From contig NZ_JAJQQP010000012.1 of assembly GCF_028994805.1 (NCBI RefSeq), forward strand, positions 124,001-188,000: 64,000 bases of DNA. The letters run 5' to 3'. Source of the stretch: Promicromonospora iranensis (GTDB lineage Bacteria; Actinomycetota; Actinomycetes; Actinomycetales; Cellulomonadaceae). The notes beneath the pieces are model-generated. The model saw only the letters and a list, made by a program, of their open reading frames with translations, was not told the origin of the DNA and searched no databases. The position numbers and the translations under genes are program-made. Shown piece after piece: positions 43,090 through 52,306 of this stretch (positions are counted from its first letter, which is position 1; every line of letters begins with the position of its first letter).

Positions 43090-44364
43090 TCAGTACTCCA
43101 GGAGGAGTGCCTCGCCCTGCCCGCCGCCACCGCACAGGCCGACGGCGGCCCGGCCGCCCCCGCGCCGCGACAGCTCGTGCGCCGCGTGCACCGCGATGCG
43201 GGCTCCGGACGCCCCGACGGGGTGCCCCAGCGCGATGCCGCCGCCGTGCACGTTCATGCGGTCCAGCGGGACCCCGAGCGCCTTCGCCGACACCCCGACG
43301 ACCACGGCGAAGGCTTCGTTGATCTCCACGACGTCGAGGTCGTCGGCCGTCCAGCCCTGCCGCTCCAGCGCCTGGGCGATCGCCCGCGCAGGCTGCGAGT
43401 GCAGCGAGTTGTCCGGACCGGCCACCTGGCCGTGCGCGCGCACCGTCGCGAGCACCGGCACCCCGGCTTCTTCCGCGCGACCACGAGTGGTGAGCACGAG
43501 CGCGGCGGCGCCGTCGGAGATCTGTGAGGAGTTGCCGGCGGTGAGCGTCCCCTGGCCCGCGAACGCCGGGCGCAGCTTCGCCAGCGACTCCGGCGTGGTG
43601 TCGGGGCGAACGCCCTCGTCGGTGCGCACCTCGACCGGCTCACCGCGCCGCTGCGGCACGGACACCGGGGCGAGCTCCACCTCGAACACCCCGTCCTTCG
43701 CCGCCGTCGCGGCCCGCTGGTGCGAGGCCGCGGCGATCGCGTCCTGCTCCTCGCGGGACACGAAGACGTCGCCGGAGTTGTGGTCCTCCGTCGAGATGCC
43801 CATCGAGACGCCGTCGAAGGCGTCCGTCAGCGCGTCGTGCGCCGTGGCGTCCAGCAGCTCGGCGGGACCGTAGCCGAACCCGAACCGGGAGCCCGGCAGC
43901 AGGTGCGGGGCGTTCGTCATCGACTCCTGCCCGCCCACCAGCACCACGGACGCCTCGCCGGTCCGCAGCAGGCGCGCGCCGTCGATGATCGCGGTGAGCC
44001 CGGAGAGGCAGACCTTGTTGACGGTGACCGCCTGCACGTCCCAGGAGACACCGGCGGCGACCGCCGTCTGCCGGGCCGGGTTCTGCCCCGCGCCCGCCTG
44101 GATCACCTGGCCGAAGATCACCTTGTCGACGTCTGCGGCGAGCGTCCCCGCGCCCTCCAGGGCGCGCCGCGCCGCCACCGCACCGAGCTCGACGGCGCTC
44201 AGCGTGGCCAGCGAGCCCTTCAGCCGCCCCTGCGGCGTCCGTGCCGCCGAGACGATCACCACGTCGTCGGCCCGGTAGTTCTGAGCGCTGGTCTTGTCAG
44301 CGCTGTTCTCTGCACCCGGAGCCGCGTTCGTGGCGCTTCCCGGAGTGTTGATCGGGTCAGTCAT
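43090..44364 (-). CDS. Acetyl-CoA acetyltransferase (thiolase)
   Basis: 424 residues. Acyl-enzyme Cys in TVNKVCLSGLTAIIDGARLL, His in VVEINEAFAVVVGV and NVHGGGIALGHPVGASGARI, second Cys in AVGLCGGGGQGEALLLEY. An N-terminal extension of about 35 residues (Asn/Ala-rich) precedes the usual start. Cleaves acetoacetyl-CoA to two acetyl-CoA; here it is the last step of the ketone-body operon. AAAGGAGG lies before the ATG at 44364. Probably atoB in function. Confidence 0.93.
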   Translation of the reverse strand: MTDPINTPGSATNAAPGAENSADKTSAQNYRADDVVIVSAARTPQGRLKGSLATLSAVELGAVAARRALEGAGTLAADVDKVIFGQVIQAGAGQNPARQTAVAAGVSWDVQAVTVNKVCLSGLTAIIDGARLLRTGEASVVLVGGQESMTNAPHLLPGSRFGFGYGPAELLDATAHDALTDAFDGVSMGISTEDHNSGDVFVSREEQDAIAAASHQRAATAAKDGVFEVELAPVSVPQRRGEPVEVRTDEGVRPDTTPESLAKLRPAFAGQGTLTAGNSSQISDGAAALVLTTRGRAEEAGVPVLATVRAHGQVAGPDNSLHSQPARAIAQALERQGWTADDLDVVEINEAFAVVVGVSAKALGVPLDRMNVHGGGIALGHPVGASGARIAVHAAHELSRRGGGRAAVGLCGGGGQGEALLLEY

Positions 44365-44424
44365 GAGACCTCCTTTGGCCGTCGTACTTCAGCGTATCCC
44401 CCGGTGTGGTGTGCCCCGCAGCGC

Positions 44425-45075
44425 TCACAGCATCGGCTCGACGAGCTCCACGGCGAGCTCCGGTTCCGTCTTCTCGACCACCTCGTCGGCCGTGACCCCG
44501 GGAGCCAGCTCGCGGAGCACGAGCCCGGACGGCGTCACGTCCAGCACCGCCAGGTCCGTGATGATCCGGTTCACCACGCCCTTGCCGGTCAGCGGCAGGC
44601 TGCAGGAGCGCAGGATCTTCGGCGACCCGTCGCGCGCGACGTGCTCCATCAGGACGATCACGCGGCCGGCGCCGTGCACCAGGTCCATCGCGCCGCCCAT
44701 GCCCTTGACCATCTTGCCGGGGATCATCCAGTTGGCCAGGTCGCCCGTCGCCGACACCTGCATGCCACCCAGGATCGCGGCGTCGATCTTGCCGCCGCGG
44801 ATCATCCCGAACGACGTCGCCGAGTCGAAGATCGACGAGCCGGGCAGCAGCGTCACCGTCTCCTTGCCCGCGTTGATGAGGTCGGGGTCCACCGCGTCCT
44901 CGGTCGGGTACGGGCCCACACCGAGAATCCCGTTCTCGGACTGCAGCACCAGGTGCCGGCCCTCCGGGACGTAGTTGGGCACGAGCGTCGGGAGCCCGAT
45001 GCCCAGGTTCACGTACATGCCGTCGGTCAGCTCGCGCGCGGCGCGCGCGGCCATCTCCTGTCGGGTCAGTGCCAT
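44425..45075 (-). CDS. 3-oxoacid CoA-transferase subunit B
   Basis: 216 residues, beta subunit of the family I CoA-transferase. The start [20 protein letters not shown] and [19 protein letters not shown], with active Glu in [15 protein letters not shown], are characteristic; the end is [20 protein letters not shown]. Transfers CoA from succinyl-CoA to acetoacetate together with subunit A. It follows subunit A with 3 bp between stop and start and precedes the thiolase by 60 bp. Confidence 0.93.
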   Translation of the reverse strand: MALTRQEMAARAARELTDGMYVNLGIGLPTLVPNYVPEGRHLVLQSENGILGVGPYPTEDAVDPDLINAGKETVTLLPGSSIFDSATSFGMIRGGKIDAAILGGMQVSATGDLANWMIPGKMVKGMGGAMDLVHGAGRVIVLMEHVARDGSPKILRSCSLPLTGKGVVNRIITDLAVLDVTPSGLVLRELAPGVTADEVVEKTEPELAVELVEPML

Positions 45076-45078
45076 GGT

Positions 45079-45918
45079 TCAGGCCCCCTTCGTGTCCGGC
45101 GTGGTGGGCGCGGCGGACGACGGCGCGGACACCGTGCGCCGCTCGATCCGCTTCTCGATGTCGGTGCCGACGTGCACCACGCGGTGCACGTACACCCCGG
45201 GCAGGTGCACGGTGTCCGGGTCGATCTCCCCCGGCTCGACGAGCTCCTCGACCTGCGCGATGCAGATGCGTCCCGCCATCGCCGCCAACGGCGAGAAGTT
45301 GCGTGCCGACTTGTTGAACACCAGGTTCCCGTGCCGGTCCCCGCGCAGGGCGTGCACCAGCGCGAAGTCGGTGCTGATCGCCTCCTCCAGCACGTACTCG
45401 GCTGCTGCGTCACCGGTGCCGAACGTGCGCACCTCCTTGGCGGGCGACGCGACGGCGATGCCTCCGGCGCCGTCGTACCGGCGCGGGAGGCCGCCGTCGG
45501 CCACCTGTGTGCCCACGCCCGCCCGCGTGAAGAAGGCGGCGATGCCCGCGCCGCCGGCCCGGAGCTTCTCGGCGAGCGTGCCCTGCGGGGTGAGCTCCAG
45601 CTCCAGCTCGCCCGAGAGGAACTGGCGCTCGAACTCCTTGTTCTCCCCGACGTACGAGCTGGTCATCTTCGCGATCCGCTGAGCGTTCAGCAGCACGCCG
45701 AGCCCCCAGTCGTCGACGCCGCAGTTGTTGCTCACCACCGACAGGTCGGCGGTGCCCTGGGCGAGGAGCGCCTCGATCAGCGCTATCGGGTTGCCGCACA
45801 GGCCGAACCCACCCACCGCCAGGGACGCGCCGTCAGGTATGTCGGCGACCGCCTCGGCCGCGCTCGCGACCACCTTGTCGAACCCGCTGCTCGTCGCAGC
45901 GCCACCCACATCAGTCAT
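45079..45918 (-). CDS. 3-oxoacid CoA-transferase subunit A
   Basis: 279 residues. Family I alpha-subunit: IPDGASLAVGGFGLCGNPIA, SVVSNNCGVDDWGLGVLLNA, ELELTPQGTLAEKLRAGGAG and VHALRGDRHGNLVFNKSARN. The 30-residue C-terminal tail (VSAPSSAAPTTPDTKG) is disordered. An ATG also exists at 45930, but the one at 45918 has GGAG at six nt and is preferred. Acts with subunit B at 44425-45075. Confidence 0.93.
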   Translation of the reverse strand: MTDVGGAATSSGFDKVVASAAEAVADIPDGASLAVGGFGLCGNPIALIEALLAQGTADLSVVSNNCGVDDWGLGVLLNAQRIAKMTSSYVGENKEFERQFLSGELELELTPQGTLAEKLRAGGAGIAAFFTRAGVGTQVADGGLPRRYDGAGGIAVASPAKEVRTFGTGDAAAEYVLEEAISTDFALVHALRGDRHGNLVFNKSARNFSPLAAMAGRICIAQVEELVEPGEIDPDTVHLPGVYVHRVVHVGTDIEKRIERRTVSAPSSAAPTTPDTKGA

Positions 45919-45958
45919 CTTCGACTCCATTCCAGTCGGGATCCGGTCAGGATCGCGG

Positions 45959-47338
45959 TCAGGCCCCGGGCCCGACGATCAGCAGGGTCGCCGCGAACAC
46001 GATCCCCGAGGCCAGCAGTGTCACCGTGGTGTATCCCAGGATGTCGCGCACCTTCAGTCCGGCGATAGCCAGCAGCGGGAGCGCCCAGAAGGGCTGGATC
46101 ATGTTGGTCCACTGGTCGCCGTACGCCACGGCCATGATCGCGATCGCCGGGTCGACGCCGAGCCGGGTCGAGGCGTCGAGCAGGATCGGCGCCTGGACGG
46201 CGAACTGGCCGCCGCCCGACGGCACGAAGAAGTTCACGACACCCGCCGCGACGAACGCCAGCACCCCGAAGGTCTGCGGTGTCGAGACGCTCACGATCGC
46301 GTCGCTGAAGACCTGGATGAGACCCGTCGCCGTCATGATCCCGAGGATGCCCGCGTACAGCGGGAACTGCAGCAGGATCTCCCCCACGTTGGTCGCCGCG
46401 TTCTTGACCAGGGCCGCCACCTCGAACGGGCTGCGCGCCAGCAGGAGCACCAGGGCGAGGAACGTCCAGTTCACGATGTCGAGGGTCGGCGTGCCGCCGT
46501 CGGCGAAGTAGACGACCAGGTAGGCCACGAGCCCCAGACCCGTCAGGGTCGTGAGGACCCGGCTGGCGTCGAGGCGGTCCGCCGGGGTCACCGGCTGCTC
46601 GACCGCCGCCTCGGCCTCGCGGGCGTCCACCTCGAGCTCCACCACGCGGTCCGTGCCACGCGGTGCGACCAGGGCCAGCGCACAGGCGACCACCACCACC
46701 GTGATCACCGCGGCGATCAGGTTCCACGGTGCGAAGGTGGTCTCGGAGACCGGGATCGTCTCGCCCAGCTGTTCGACGACGAAGGAGTCCGGGGTCGCCG
46801 CCGTCAGCGGGCCGGAACCCGTGTACCCCATGTGCCAGACGACGAAGCCCGAGAACCCGGCGGCGACCAGCAGCGGGAAGTGCACCCGCACGCCCTTGGC
46901 CCGCATCTGGGCCGCCACCTCGCGGGCCAGCAGGCCGCCCGCCACCAGGCCGAGTCCCCACTGCACCAGCGACAGCGCGGAGGCGAGGACGGCCACGAAC
47001 ACGTACGCCTGTATCGGACCGCGGGGCAGCGAGGCGAGCCGGGCCAGCCCGCGGCGGACCAGGCGGGTGTTCGCGAGCATGTGGCCCAGCAGCAGGACGA
47101 GCGCCATCTGGGTCATGAACTCGAGCAGCCCGGACAGCCCGTCGCCCCAGCCGGTGAGCACGGCGGTGGGACCGGCGTCGGTCAGCAGGAGCGCGAGCGC
47201 CGCCACCACGAAGGTCAGCAGGACCGCGAACACCAGGGCGCTCGGGATGAACCGCTCCACGACGGCGTTCACCGGCCGCATCGCGCGGGCGAACGGGTTC
47301 CTGGAGGTCGTGTCCGTGCTGTCGTTCGTCTCGGTCAT
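45959..47338 (-). CDS. Short-chain fatty acid permease, AtoE-like
   Basis: 459 residues, about 12 membrane segments (VFAVLLTFVVAALALLLTDA, VFVAVLASALSLVQWGLGLV, VVNFFVPSGGGQFAVQAPIL, YGDQWTNMIQPFWALPLLAI). The last two motifs are hallmarks of the AtoE/SCFA transporter family (TIGR00366), which takes up acetoacetate or butyrate. Located between the dehydrogenase and the CoA-transferase genes in the same operon. The ATG at 47338 begins MTETNDSTDTTSRNPF. Confidence 0.9.
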   Translation of the reverse strand: MTETNDSTDTTSRNPFARAMRPVNAVVERFIPSALVFAVLLTFVVAALALLLTDAGPTAVLTGWGDGLSGLLEFMTQMALVLLLGHMLANTRLVRRGLARLASLPRGPIQAYVFVAVLASALSLVQWGLGLVAGGLLAREVAAQMRAKGVRVHFPLLVAAGFSGFVVWHMGYTGSGPLTAATPDSFVVEQLGETIPVSETTFAPWNLIAAVITVVVVACALALVAPRGTDRVVELEVDAREAEAAVEQPVTPADRLDASRVLTTLTGLGLVAYLVVYFADGGTPTLDIVNWTFLALVLLLARSPFEVAALVKNAATNVGEILLQFPLYAGILGIMTATGLIQVFSDAIVSVSTPQTFGVLAFVAAGVVNFFVPSGGGQFAVQAPILLDASTRLGVDPAIAIMAVAYGDQWTNMIQPFWALPLLAIAGLKVRDILGYTTVTLLASGIVFAATLLIVGPGA

Positions 47339-47354
47339 CGTGGTCCGCCCTTCG

Positions 47355-48119
47355 TCATCGTGCGCTCCATCCTCCGTCGATGGCCCACGACGCGCCCGAC
47401 ACCATCGCGCCGTCGGGGCCGGTGAGCCAGCCCACGAGCGATGCGACCTCGTGCGGCTCCACGAGCCGCTTCACCGCGGCCTGCTCCAGCATGACCTTCG
47501 CCAGGACCTCGGACTCCGGGATGCCGTGCACCCGTGCCTGCTCGGCGATCTGCTTCTCGACCAGGGGCGTCCGCACGTAACCGGGGTTCACGCAGACGCT
47601 CGTGACCCCGTGCTCGCCGCCCTCCAGCGCCGTCACCTTCGACAGCCCTTCCAGCCCGTGTTTGGCCGACACGTACGCCGCCTTGAACGGCGACGCCACC
47701 AGCCCGTGCACCGACGAGACGTTGATGACCCGGCCCCAGCCGCGCTCGTACATGCCGGGCAGCGCCGCCCGGACCAGCAGGAACGGCGCCTCGAGCATGA
47801 TCCGGTGGACCAGCCGGAAGTCGTTCGGGACGAAGTCCTGGATGGGGCTGACCCGCTGGATGCCGGCGTTGTTCACCAGCACGTCCGTGTCCAGCCGCAG
47901 GCCGTCGAGCGCCTGGGTGTCGGACAGGTCCGCCACCCAGGCCTCGCCGCCCACCTCCTCGGCGACGGCCTGGGCGCCGTCGCCGTCCACGTCCGCCACG
48001 GTCACGTGCGCGCCCCGTGCCGCGAGCTCCCGGGCGCACGCCGCGCCGATGCCGCTCGCACCGCCCGTCACGAGCGCCCGCCGACCGTCGAGCCGGTGAC
48101 CTTCCGGGGTCGGGTCCAT
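47355..48119 (-). CDS. 3-Hydroxybutyrate dehydrogenase (SDR family)
   Basis: 254 residues. Rossmann start GRRALVTGGASGIGAACARE, NNAG in TDVLVNNAGIQRVSPIQDF, Ser in RVINVSSVHGLVASPFKAAY with YxxxK as AYVSAKHGLEGL, and substrate-side motif CVNPGYVRTPLVEKQIAEQA, strongly like bacterial D-3-hydroxybutyrate dehydrogenase. Ends GASWAIDGGWSAR. Oxidises 3-hydroxybutyrate to acetoacetate with NAD+. Second gene of the operon, 47 bp after the MHS transporter. Confidence 0.9.
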   Translation of the reverse strand: MDPTPEGHRLDGRRALVTGGASGIGAACARELAARGAHVTVADVDGDGAQAVAEEVGGEAWVADLSDTQALDGLRLDTDVLVNNAGIQRVSPIQDFVPNDFRLVHRIMLEAPFLLVRAALPGMYERGWGRVINVSSVHGLVASPFKAAYVSAKHGLEGLSKVTALEGGEHGVTSVCVNPGYVRTPLVEKQIAEQARVHGIPESEVLAKVMLEQAAVKRLVEPHEVASLVGWLTGPDGAMVSGASWAIDGGWSAR

Positions 48120-48166
48120 CGTCGATCCTTCTCCTCAGACGTTCCGAGCATCGGGCGTTCCGCGCC

Positions 48167-49543
48167 TCAATCGTTCCGTGCCGCGAGCGCCCGCTCGCGG
48201 GCCTGGTCCTCGGCGTCGAGGTCGTGCAGCGAGGCACCCCGGGTCTCGCGCAGCGCGAGCGCCGCCACCAGGGTGATGGCCGACGCCACCAGCATGTAGA
48301 CCGCCGTGGGCCACCAGGATCCGGTGTTCCTGAGCCAGGTGACGGCCAGGATCGGGGCGAGGGAGCCCGCCACGATGGACGTGACCTGGTAGCTGATCGA
48401 GACGCCGGAGTAGCGCATCCGGGTCGGGAACATCTCGGACATGATCGCGGGCTGTACCGCGTACATCATGGCGTGGAACAGCAGGCCTGCCATGAGCACG
48501 GCGAGGATCACCAGCGAGTTGCGGGTGTTCATCGCGGGGAAGGCGAACCAGCACCAGGTCGCACCGAGGATCGCGCCGGCCACGTACAGCGGCCTGCGGC
48601 CGATGCTGTCGGCCAGGCGTCCCACGACCAGAATCACCACGAAGTGGAACGCGTGCGCCGCCGCGACGACCCCGAGGATCCGGGTGGTGTCCATGCCGAG
48701 CGCCGTACCGAGGTAGACGATCGAGAAGCTCACCACCAGGTAGTACAGGATGTTCTCCGCGAACCGCAGGCCCATGCCGGTCAGCACGCCGCGCGGGTAG
48801 CGCCGGACCACCTCGAAGACGCCGTAGCCCTTGGTGCCCTCGTCGATCTCGGCCTTGGCCTCCTCGTAGATCGGGGCGTCCGAGACGCGGGTGCGCACGT
48901 AGTAGCCGATCACGATGACCACGGCGGACAGCCAGAACGCGACGCGCCAGCCCCAGGAGAGGAAAGCGGCGTCGGTGAGGGTGGCGGACATCGTGTAGAG
49001 CACGACCGTGGCGAGCAGGTTGCCGGCGGGCACGCCGGCCTGCGGCCACGCGGTCCAGCGGGCCCGCTCGTCGTCCCGGCTGTGCTCGGCCACGAGCAGG
49101 ACGGCGCCGCCCCACTCACCGCCGAGCGCGACGCCCTGCACGAACCGCAGCACCACCAGGAGTGCCGGCGCGAGGTAGCCGACCTGCTGGAACGTCGGGA
49201 TGCAGCCCATCAGCACCGTCGCGACGCCGATGAGCAGGATCGTGAGCTGGAGCGTGTGCTTGCGCCCCACCTTGTCGCCGATGTGGCCGAAGATGACGCC
49301 GCCGAGCGGCCGCGCCAGGAAGCCCACGGCGTAGGTCACGAACGCCGCGATGATCGCGTCGTACTCGTTGCCCGTCTCGGGCATGAGGACCTTGTTGAAC
49401 ACGAGCGCGGCGGCGGTCGCATAGAGGAAGAAGTCGTACCACTCGACGACCGTGCCGGCCATCGAGGCGCCGACGATGCGCTTGATCAGCGACCGGTCGC
49501 CCGGCGCTCCGGTGCCCTGCTGTGCACTCTGCCCTGCAGACAT
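48167..49543 (-). CDS. MHS-family MFS transporter
   Basis: 458 residues, 12 membrane segments. Family motifs: IVGASMAGTVVEWYDFFLYA at the start, GVIFGHIGDKVGRKHTLQLT (DRxGRK-type loop), and RFVQGVALGGEWGGAVLLVA (RGLQGxxxGGE). These are typical of metabolite:H+ symporters for dicarboxylates, shikimate or ketoglutarate. First gene of the ketone-body operon, so hydroxybutyrate or a similar acid is a plausible cargo. ATG 49543 with GAGGAG is preferred over the far upstream alternative start. Confidence 0.9.
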   Translation of the reverse strand: MSAGQSAQQGTGAPGDRSLIKRIVGASMAGTVVEWYDFFLYATAAALVFNKVLMPETGNEYDAIIAAFVTYAVGFLARPLGGVIFGHIGDKVGRKHTLQLTILLIGVATVLMGCIPTFQQVGYLAPALLVVLRFVQGVALGGEWGGAVLLVAEHSRDDERARWTAWPQAGVPAGNLLATVVLYTMSATLTDAAFLSWGWRVAFWLSAVVIVIGYYVRTRVSDAPIYEEAKAEIDEGTKGYGVFEVVRRYPRGVLTGMGLRFAENILYYLVVSFSIVYLGTALGMDTTRILGVVAAAHAFHFVVILVVGRLADSIGRRPLYVAGAILGATWCWFAFPAMNTRNSLVILAVLMAGLLFHAMMYAVQPAIMSEMFPTRMRYSGVSISYQVTSIVAGSLAPILAVTWLRNTGSWWPTAVYMLVASAITLVAALALRETRGASLHDLDAEDQARERALAARND

Positions 49544-49675
49544 GCTGCTGCTCCTCGGTGTCGACTCTGACACGGGTAGTGGCCTGCCGGTGCGGTCAGC
49601 ACGGTCTGCCACCTGTGACCCGCCCGAGTGTTCCGGCGAACCGCTGTGCGGGCAATGACGAAGTCGGCAGACGCG

Positions 49676-49693
49676 GTGTGCACGGATGCACAC
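49676..49693. promoter_or_regulatory. Inverted repeat at LysR promoter
   Basis: GTGTGCA-CGGA-TGCACAC, perfect 7-bp arms, 16 bp upstream of the LysR start and 133 bp from the divergent MHS transporter. LysR proteins bind such dyads next to their own start; the pairing is inferred from position. Confidence 0.5.
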
Positions 49694-49709
49694 TTGGTAC
49701 CGTCGCGGC

Positions 49710-50636
49710 ATGTCAGCCCGCAACGACCCGCCGGCCGGCCAGGTGGCCGATCAGCTCCTGGTGCTGCTGGAGGTGGCCCGCACCGGCCGGTACACGACGG
49801 CGGCGCAAGCGCTCGGCGTCAACCACACCACGGTGGGCCGCAACATCGCCGCGCTGGAGCGCGCGCTGGGCGGCCGCCTCCTGGTGCGCGGTGCGGACGG
49901 CTGGGAGCTGACGACGCTCGGCCGCCGCGCAGCGCGGGCCGGCGAGGCGGTGTCGGACGCCGTCGACCGGCTCGTGGCCCACAACGCCGAGGTCGACCCG
50001 ATCACCGGCGTCGTACGGATGACGGCCACCGACGGGTTCAGCGCCTACGTCGCCTCCCCCGCCATCGCGCGGTTGCGGGGCGCGCACCCCGAGCTGTCCG
50101 TCGAGCTCATCACGGTCACCCGGGTGGCCACCCACCACCGCTCGGGGGTCGACGTCGACGTCGTCGTCGGCAGCCCGAGCGTCCAGCGGGCCCGGGCCGT
50201 GCGCCTGGGCGAGTACGTGCTCGGCATGTACGGCGCGCGCGACTACCTGGCCCGGCACGGTACGCCGACCACCGTCGAGGAGATGTCCCGGCACGGCCTG
50301 GTCTACTTCGTCGACTCGATGCTCCAGGTCAACGACCTCGACGCGCCGCGCCGCCTCGTGCCCGGCATGCAGGACGCGCTCGCCTCCACCAACGTGTTCG
50401 TGCACGTCGAGGCCACCCGCGCCGGGGCGGGCCTCGGTTTCCTGCCCTGCTTCATGGCCGACCGGCACGACGACCTGGTGCGGCTCCTTCCCGACGAGGT
50501 GACGGAGCGCCTGCCCTACACCGCCGTCATCCGCAGCGAGACCTGGCGCCGGCCGGCCGTGGCCGCCGTCGTGCAGGCGCTCGCGGAGGAGATGGGGCGC
50601 CAGCGGGACCGGCTGCTGGGCATCCGTACCGGCTGA
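49710..50636 (+). CDS. LysR-family transcriptional regulator
   Basis: 308 residues. N-terminal HTH: LLVLLEVARTGRYTTAAQAL and GVNHTTVGRNIAALERALGG, then a linker helix and periplasmic-binding-like effector domain (GVVRMTATDGFSAYVASPAI, RAGAGLGFLPCFMADRHDDL). It is divergent from the operon for hydroxybutyrate/acetoacetate catabolism and probably activates it in response to one of its substrates. The ATG at 49710 is chosen because the earlier start reads through the inverted repeat. Confidence 0.92.
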   Translation: MSARNDPPAGQVADQLLVLLEVARTGRYTTAAQALGVNHTTVGRNIAALERALGGRLLVRGADGWELTTLGRRAARAGEAVSDAVDRLVAHNAEVDPITGVVRMTATDGFSAYVASPAIARLRGAHPELSVELITVTRVATHHRSGVDVDVVVGSPSVQRARAVRLGEYVLGMYGARDYLARHGTPTTVEEMSRHGLVYFVDSMLQVNDLDAPRRLVPGMQDALASTNVFVHVEATRAGAGLGFLPCFMADRHDDLVRLLPDEVTERLPYTAVIRSETWRRPAVAAVVQALAEEMGRQRDRLLGIRTG

Positions 50637-50784
50637 GCCCGGCCGCAGTGGGTGAACCCGGGGACTTGCCGTGCCACGCGGCCAGGTGCCGTGCCACCAT
50701 GGATCTGCCAGGTCGAGGACGCCCGCCGCGATGGGGCGCGTGGGCCAGGACGCCCCGACACGTGAGTCCTACCCAGGAGTCGCC

Positions 50785-50988
50785 GTGCGTCGAACCGTCC
50801 TTGCCGCAGGCGTGGCCGCCTGTGCACTCATCGTCACCGGCCTGGTGGTACCGGCCGCATCGGCCTACCCGGGCGACCCGCTGCACAGCTGGGCGGACAG
50901 GCCGGAGGACGCGCACCGCAACGTGTCGGTCGCCGCCTCCGGCCGGGCCTTTGACGGCCGGTACTCGCTGCAGTTCTTCCAACGCTGA
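50785..50988 (+). CDS. Small secreted protein, internally deleted copy of the next gene
   Basis: 67 residues. Signal peptide RTVLAAGVAACALIVTGLVV ends near ASA, then PGDPLHSWADRPEDAHRNVS and, after only about 12 more residues, DGRYSLQFFQR and stop. The next gene starts its mature part with PGDPAPGWAPRPEEAHREVV and ends DGRYSMLFFRR. Thus the small gene keeps the first and last segments and lacks about 360 residues between. AGGAG lies five nt before the GTG. It may still be made and secreted as a short peptide. Confidence 0.75.
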   Translation: MRRTVLAAGVAACALIVTGLVVPAASAYPGDPLHSWADRPEDAHRNVSVAASGRAFDGRYSLQFFQR

Positions 50989-51004
50989 ACCAGCAGGAGT
51001 CACC

Positions 51005-52294
51005 ATGCTTCCACCTTCTGTCCGCGGCACCACCTCCACCCGAGTCCTCGCCACGGCCGTGGCCGGGCTCCTGACCGGTCTTGCTGCCGCCCCCGCGGCG
51101 GCCGCGCCGGGCGACCCCGCGCCAGGATGGGCTCCACGCCCGGAAGAGGCCCACCGCGAGGTGGTGGTCTCCTCGTCGGGCGAGGTGTTCGTCGACGCGA
51201 GCTCCGAGGGCGGCTACAAGGACATCAACTACCTGGAGCGCGGCAGCGCCGGGAGCTGGGTCCGCACGCCCGACGACAGCACCCACGTCACACACCTCGC
51301 GACCGGACCGGGCGACTACGCCGTGAGCGTCTGGCACAGCGCGGACGGCGACGCCAGGTACCGCCTGCACGACGGGACGGGCTGGAACGACACCGAGACG
51401 TTCTACGAGGGCGACGTGCACGCCAGCGACATGGACGCCAACGCGGCAGGTGACGTCTCGGTGCTCCTGCGCCTGCACTTCGACGGCGGCACCCTGCTCG
51501 CCCGGCTCCCGCGCGGCGGCGAGTGGACGGTGCAGGAGGTACCAGGGGTACCGGCGGACATCCCCGCCGACGTGGTGCTCAACGAGCAGGGCAAGACGAC
51601 GGTGGTGTGGGCGGCGCTCGACGGTGAGACCTCGATCGTCCGACGGTCGATCGTCCGAGCGGGCTCGACGACGCTGTCCCCGCCCACCACCATCGGCACC
51701 CTGAACAACAATGAGCCGAACCTCTCGATCGTCTCGGACGGCGAGGGTCGCGAGACGCTGATCGGCGGCAACCTCCTCTGGCGGCAGCCGCACACGAGTC
51801 GACCGCTGGAGTACCGGCTACGCACGAGCGTCGCAGCGAGGCTCGCCGCGGGCGACACGGCCACTCGCGTCGTCTGGCCCACCGGGACCACGGCCCGCCA
51901 CGAGGTGCGCTCGATCCTGTTCGACGACGACGTGCAGCAGCCACAGACCACACTCTGGTCGCACCCCAGGACATCGTGCACCGAAACCTTCCGCACGCGG
52001 CTCGGCATCGGGATGGTCCCAGGTGGCCGGTCGTACGTCGCCATCGGTGTCACCCGCCGGATCGACAGCGATGGTGTCTGCCCGGACGTCACGGGGTTCG
52101 TCACCGTCGACCGAGCCGACCGGGTCCTGAACACGCAGCCGCTCGGCTACTTCGCCGAGGCATACACGATCGACGTGGCGGCCGGCGCGGCCGGCCCCAT
52201 CGCCGTGGAGTTCAAGAACTGGGACGACCACGCCGACCCGATCCACGAGGACCAGCCGGACGGCCGGTACTCGATGCTGTTCTTCCGCCGCTGA
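51005..52294 (+). CDS. Secreted protein of unknown function, beta-rich
   Basis: 429 residues. Signal peptide (RVLATAVAGLLTGLAAAPAA) cleaved near AAA-PGD. The mature part is rich in short beta strands and Gly/Asp turns (ATGPGDYAVSVWHSADGDAR, DMDANAAGDVSVLLRLHFDG, VVLNEQGKTTVVWAALDGET), like a beta-propeller, but without a recognised family. Two Cys pairs may form disulfides. Begins 16 bp after the small deleted copy and has an AGGAG before the ATG at 51005. Convergent with the RamB-type regulator, 12 bp between stops. Confidence 0.7.
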   Translation: MLPPSVRGTTSTRVLATAVAGLLTGLAAAPAAAAPGDPAPGWAPRPEEAHREVVVSSSGEVFVDASSEGGYKDINYLERGSAGSWVRTPDDSTHVTHLATGPGDYAVSVWHSADGDARYRLHDGTGWNDTETFYEGDVHASDMDANAAGDVSVLLRLHFDGGTLLARLPRGGEWTVQEVPGVPADIPADVVLNEQGKTTVVWAALDGETSIVRRSIVRAGSTTLSPPTTIGTLNNNEPNLSIVSDGEGRETLIGGNLLWRQPHTSRPLEYRLRTSVAARLAAGDTATRVVWPTGTTARHEVRSILFDDDVQQPQTTLWSHPRTSCTETFRTRLGIGMVPGGRSYVAIGVTRRIDSDGVCPDVTGFVTVDRADRVLNTQPLGYFAEAYTIDVAAGAAGPIAVEFKNWDDHADPIHEDQPDGRYSMLFFRR

Positions 52295-52306
52295 GAGGCT
52301 GAGTGC

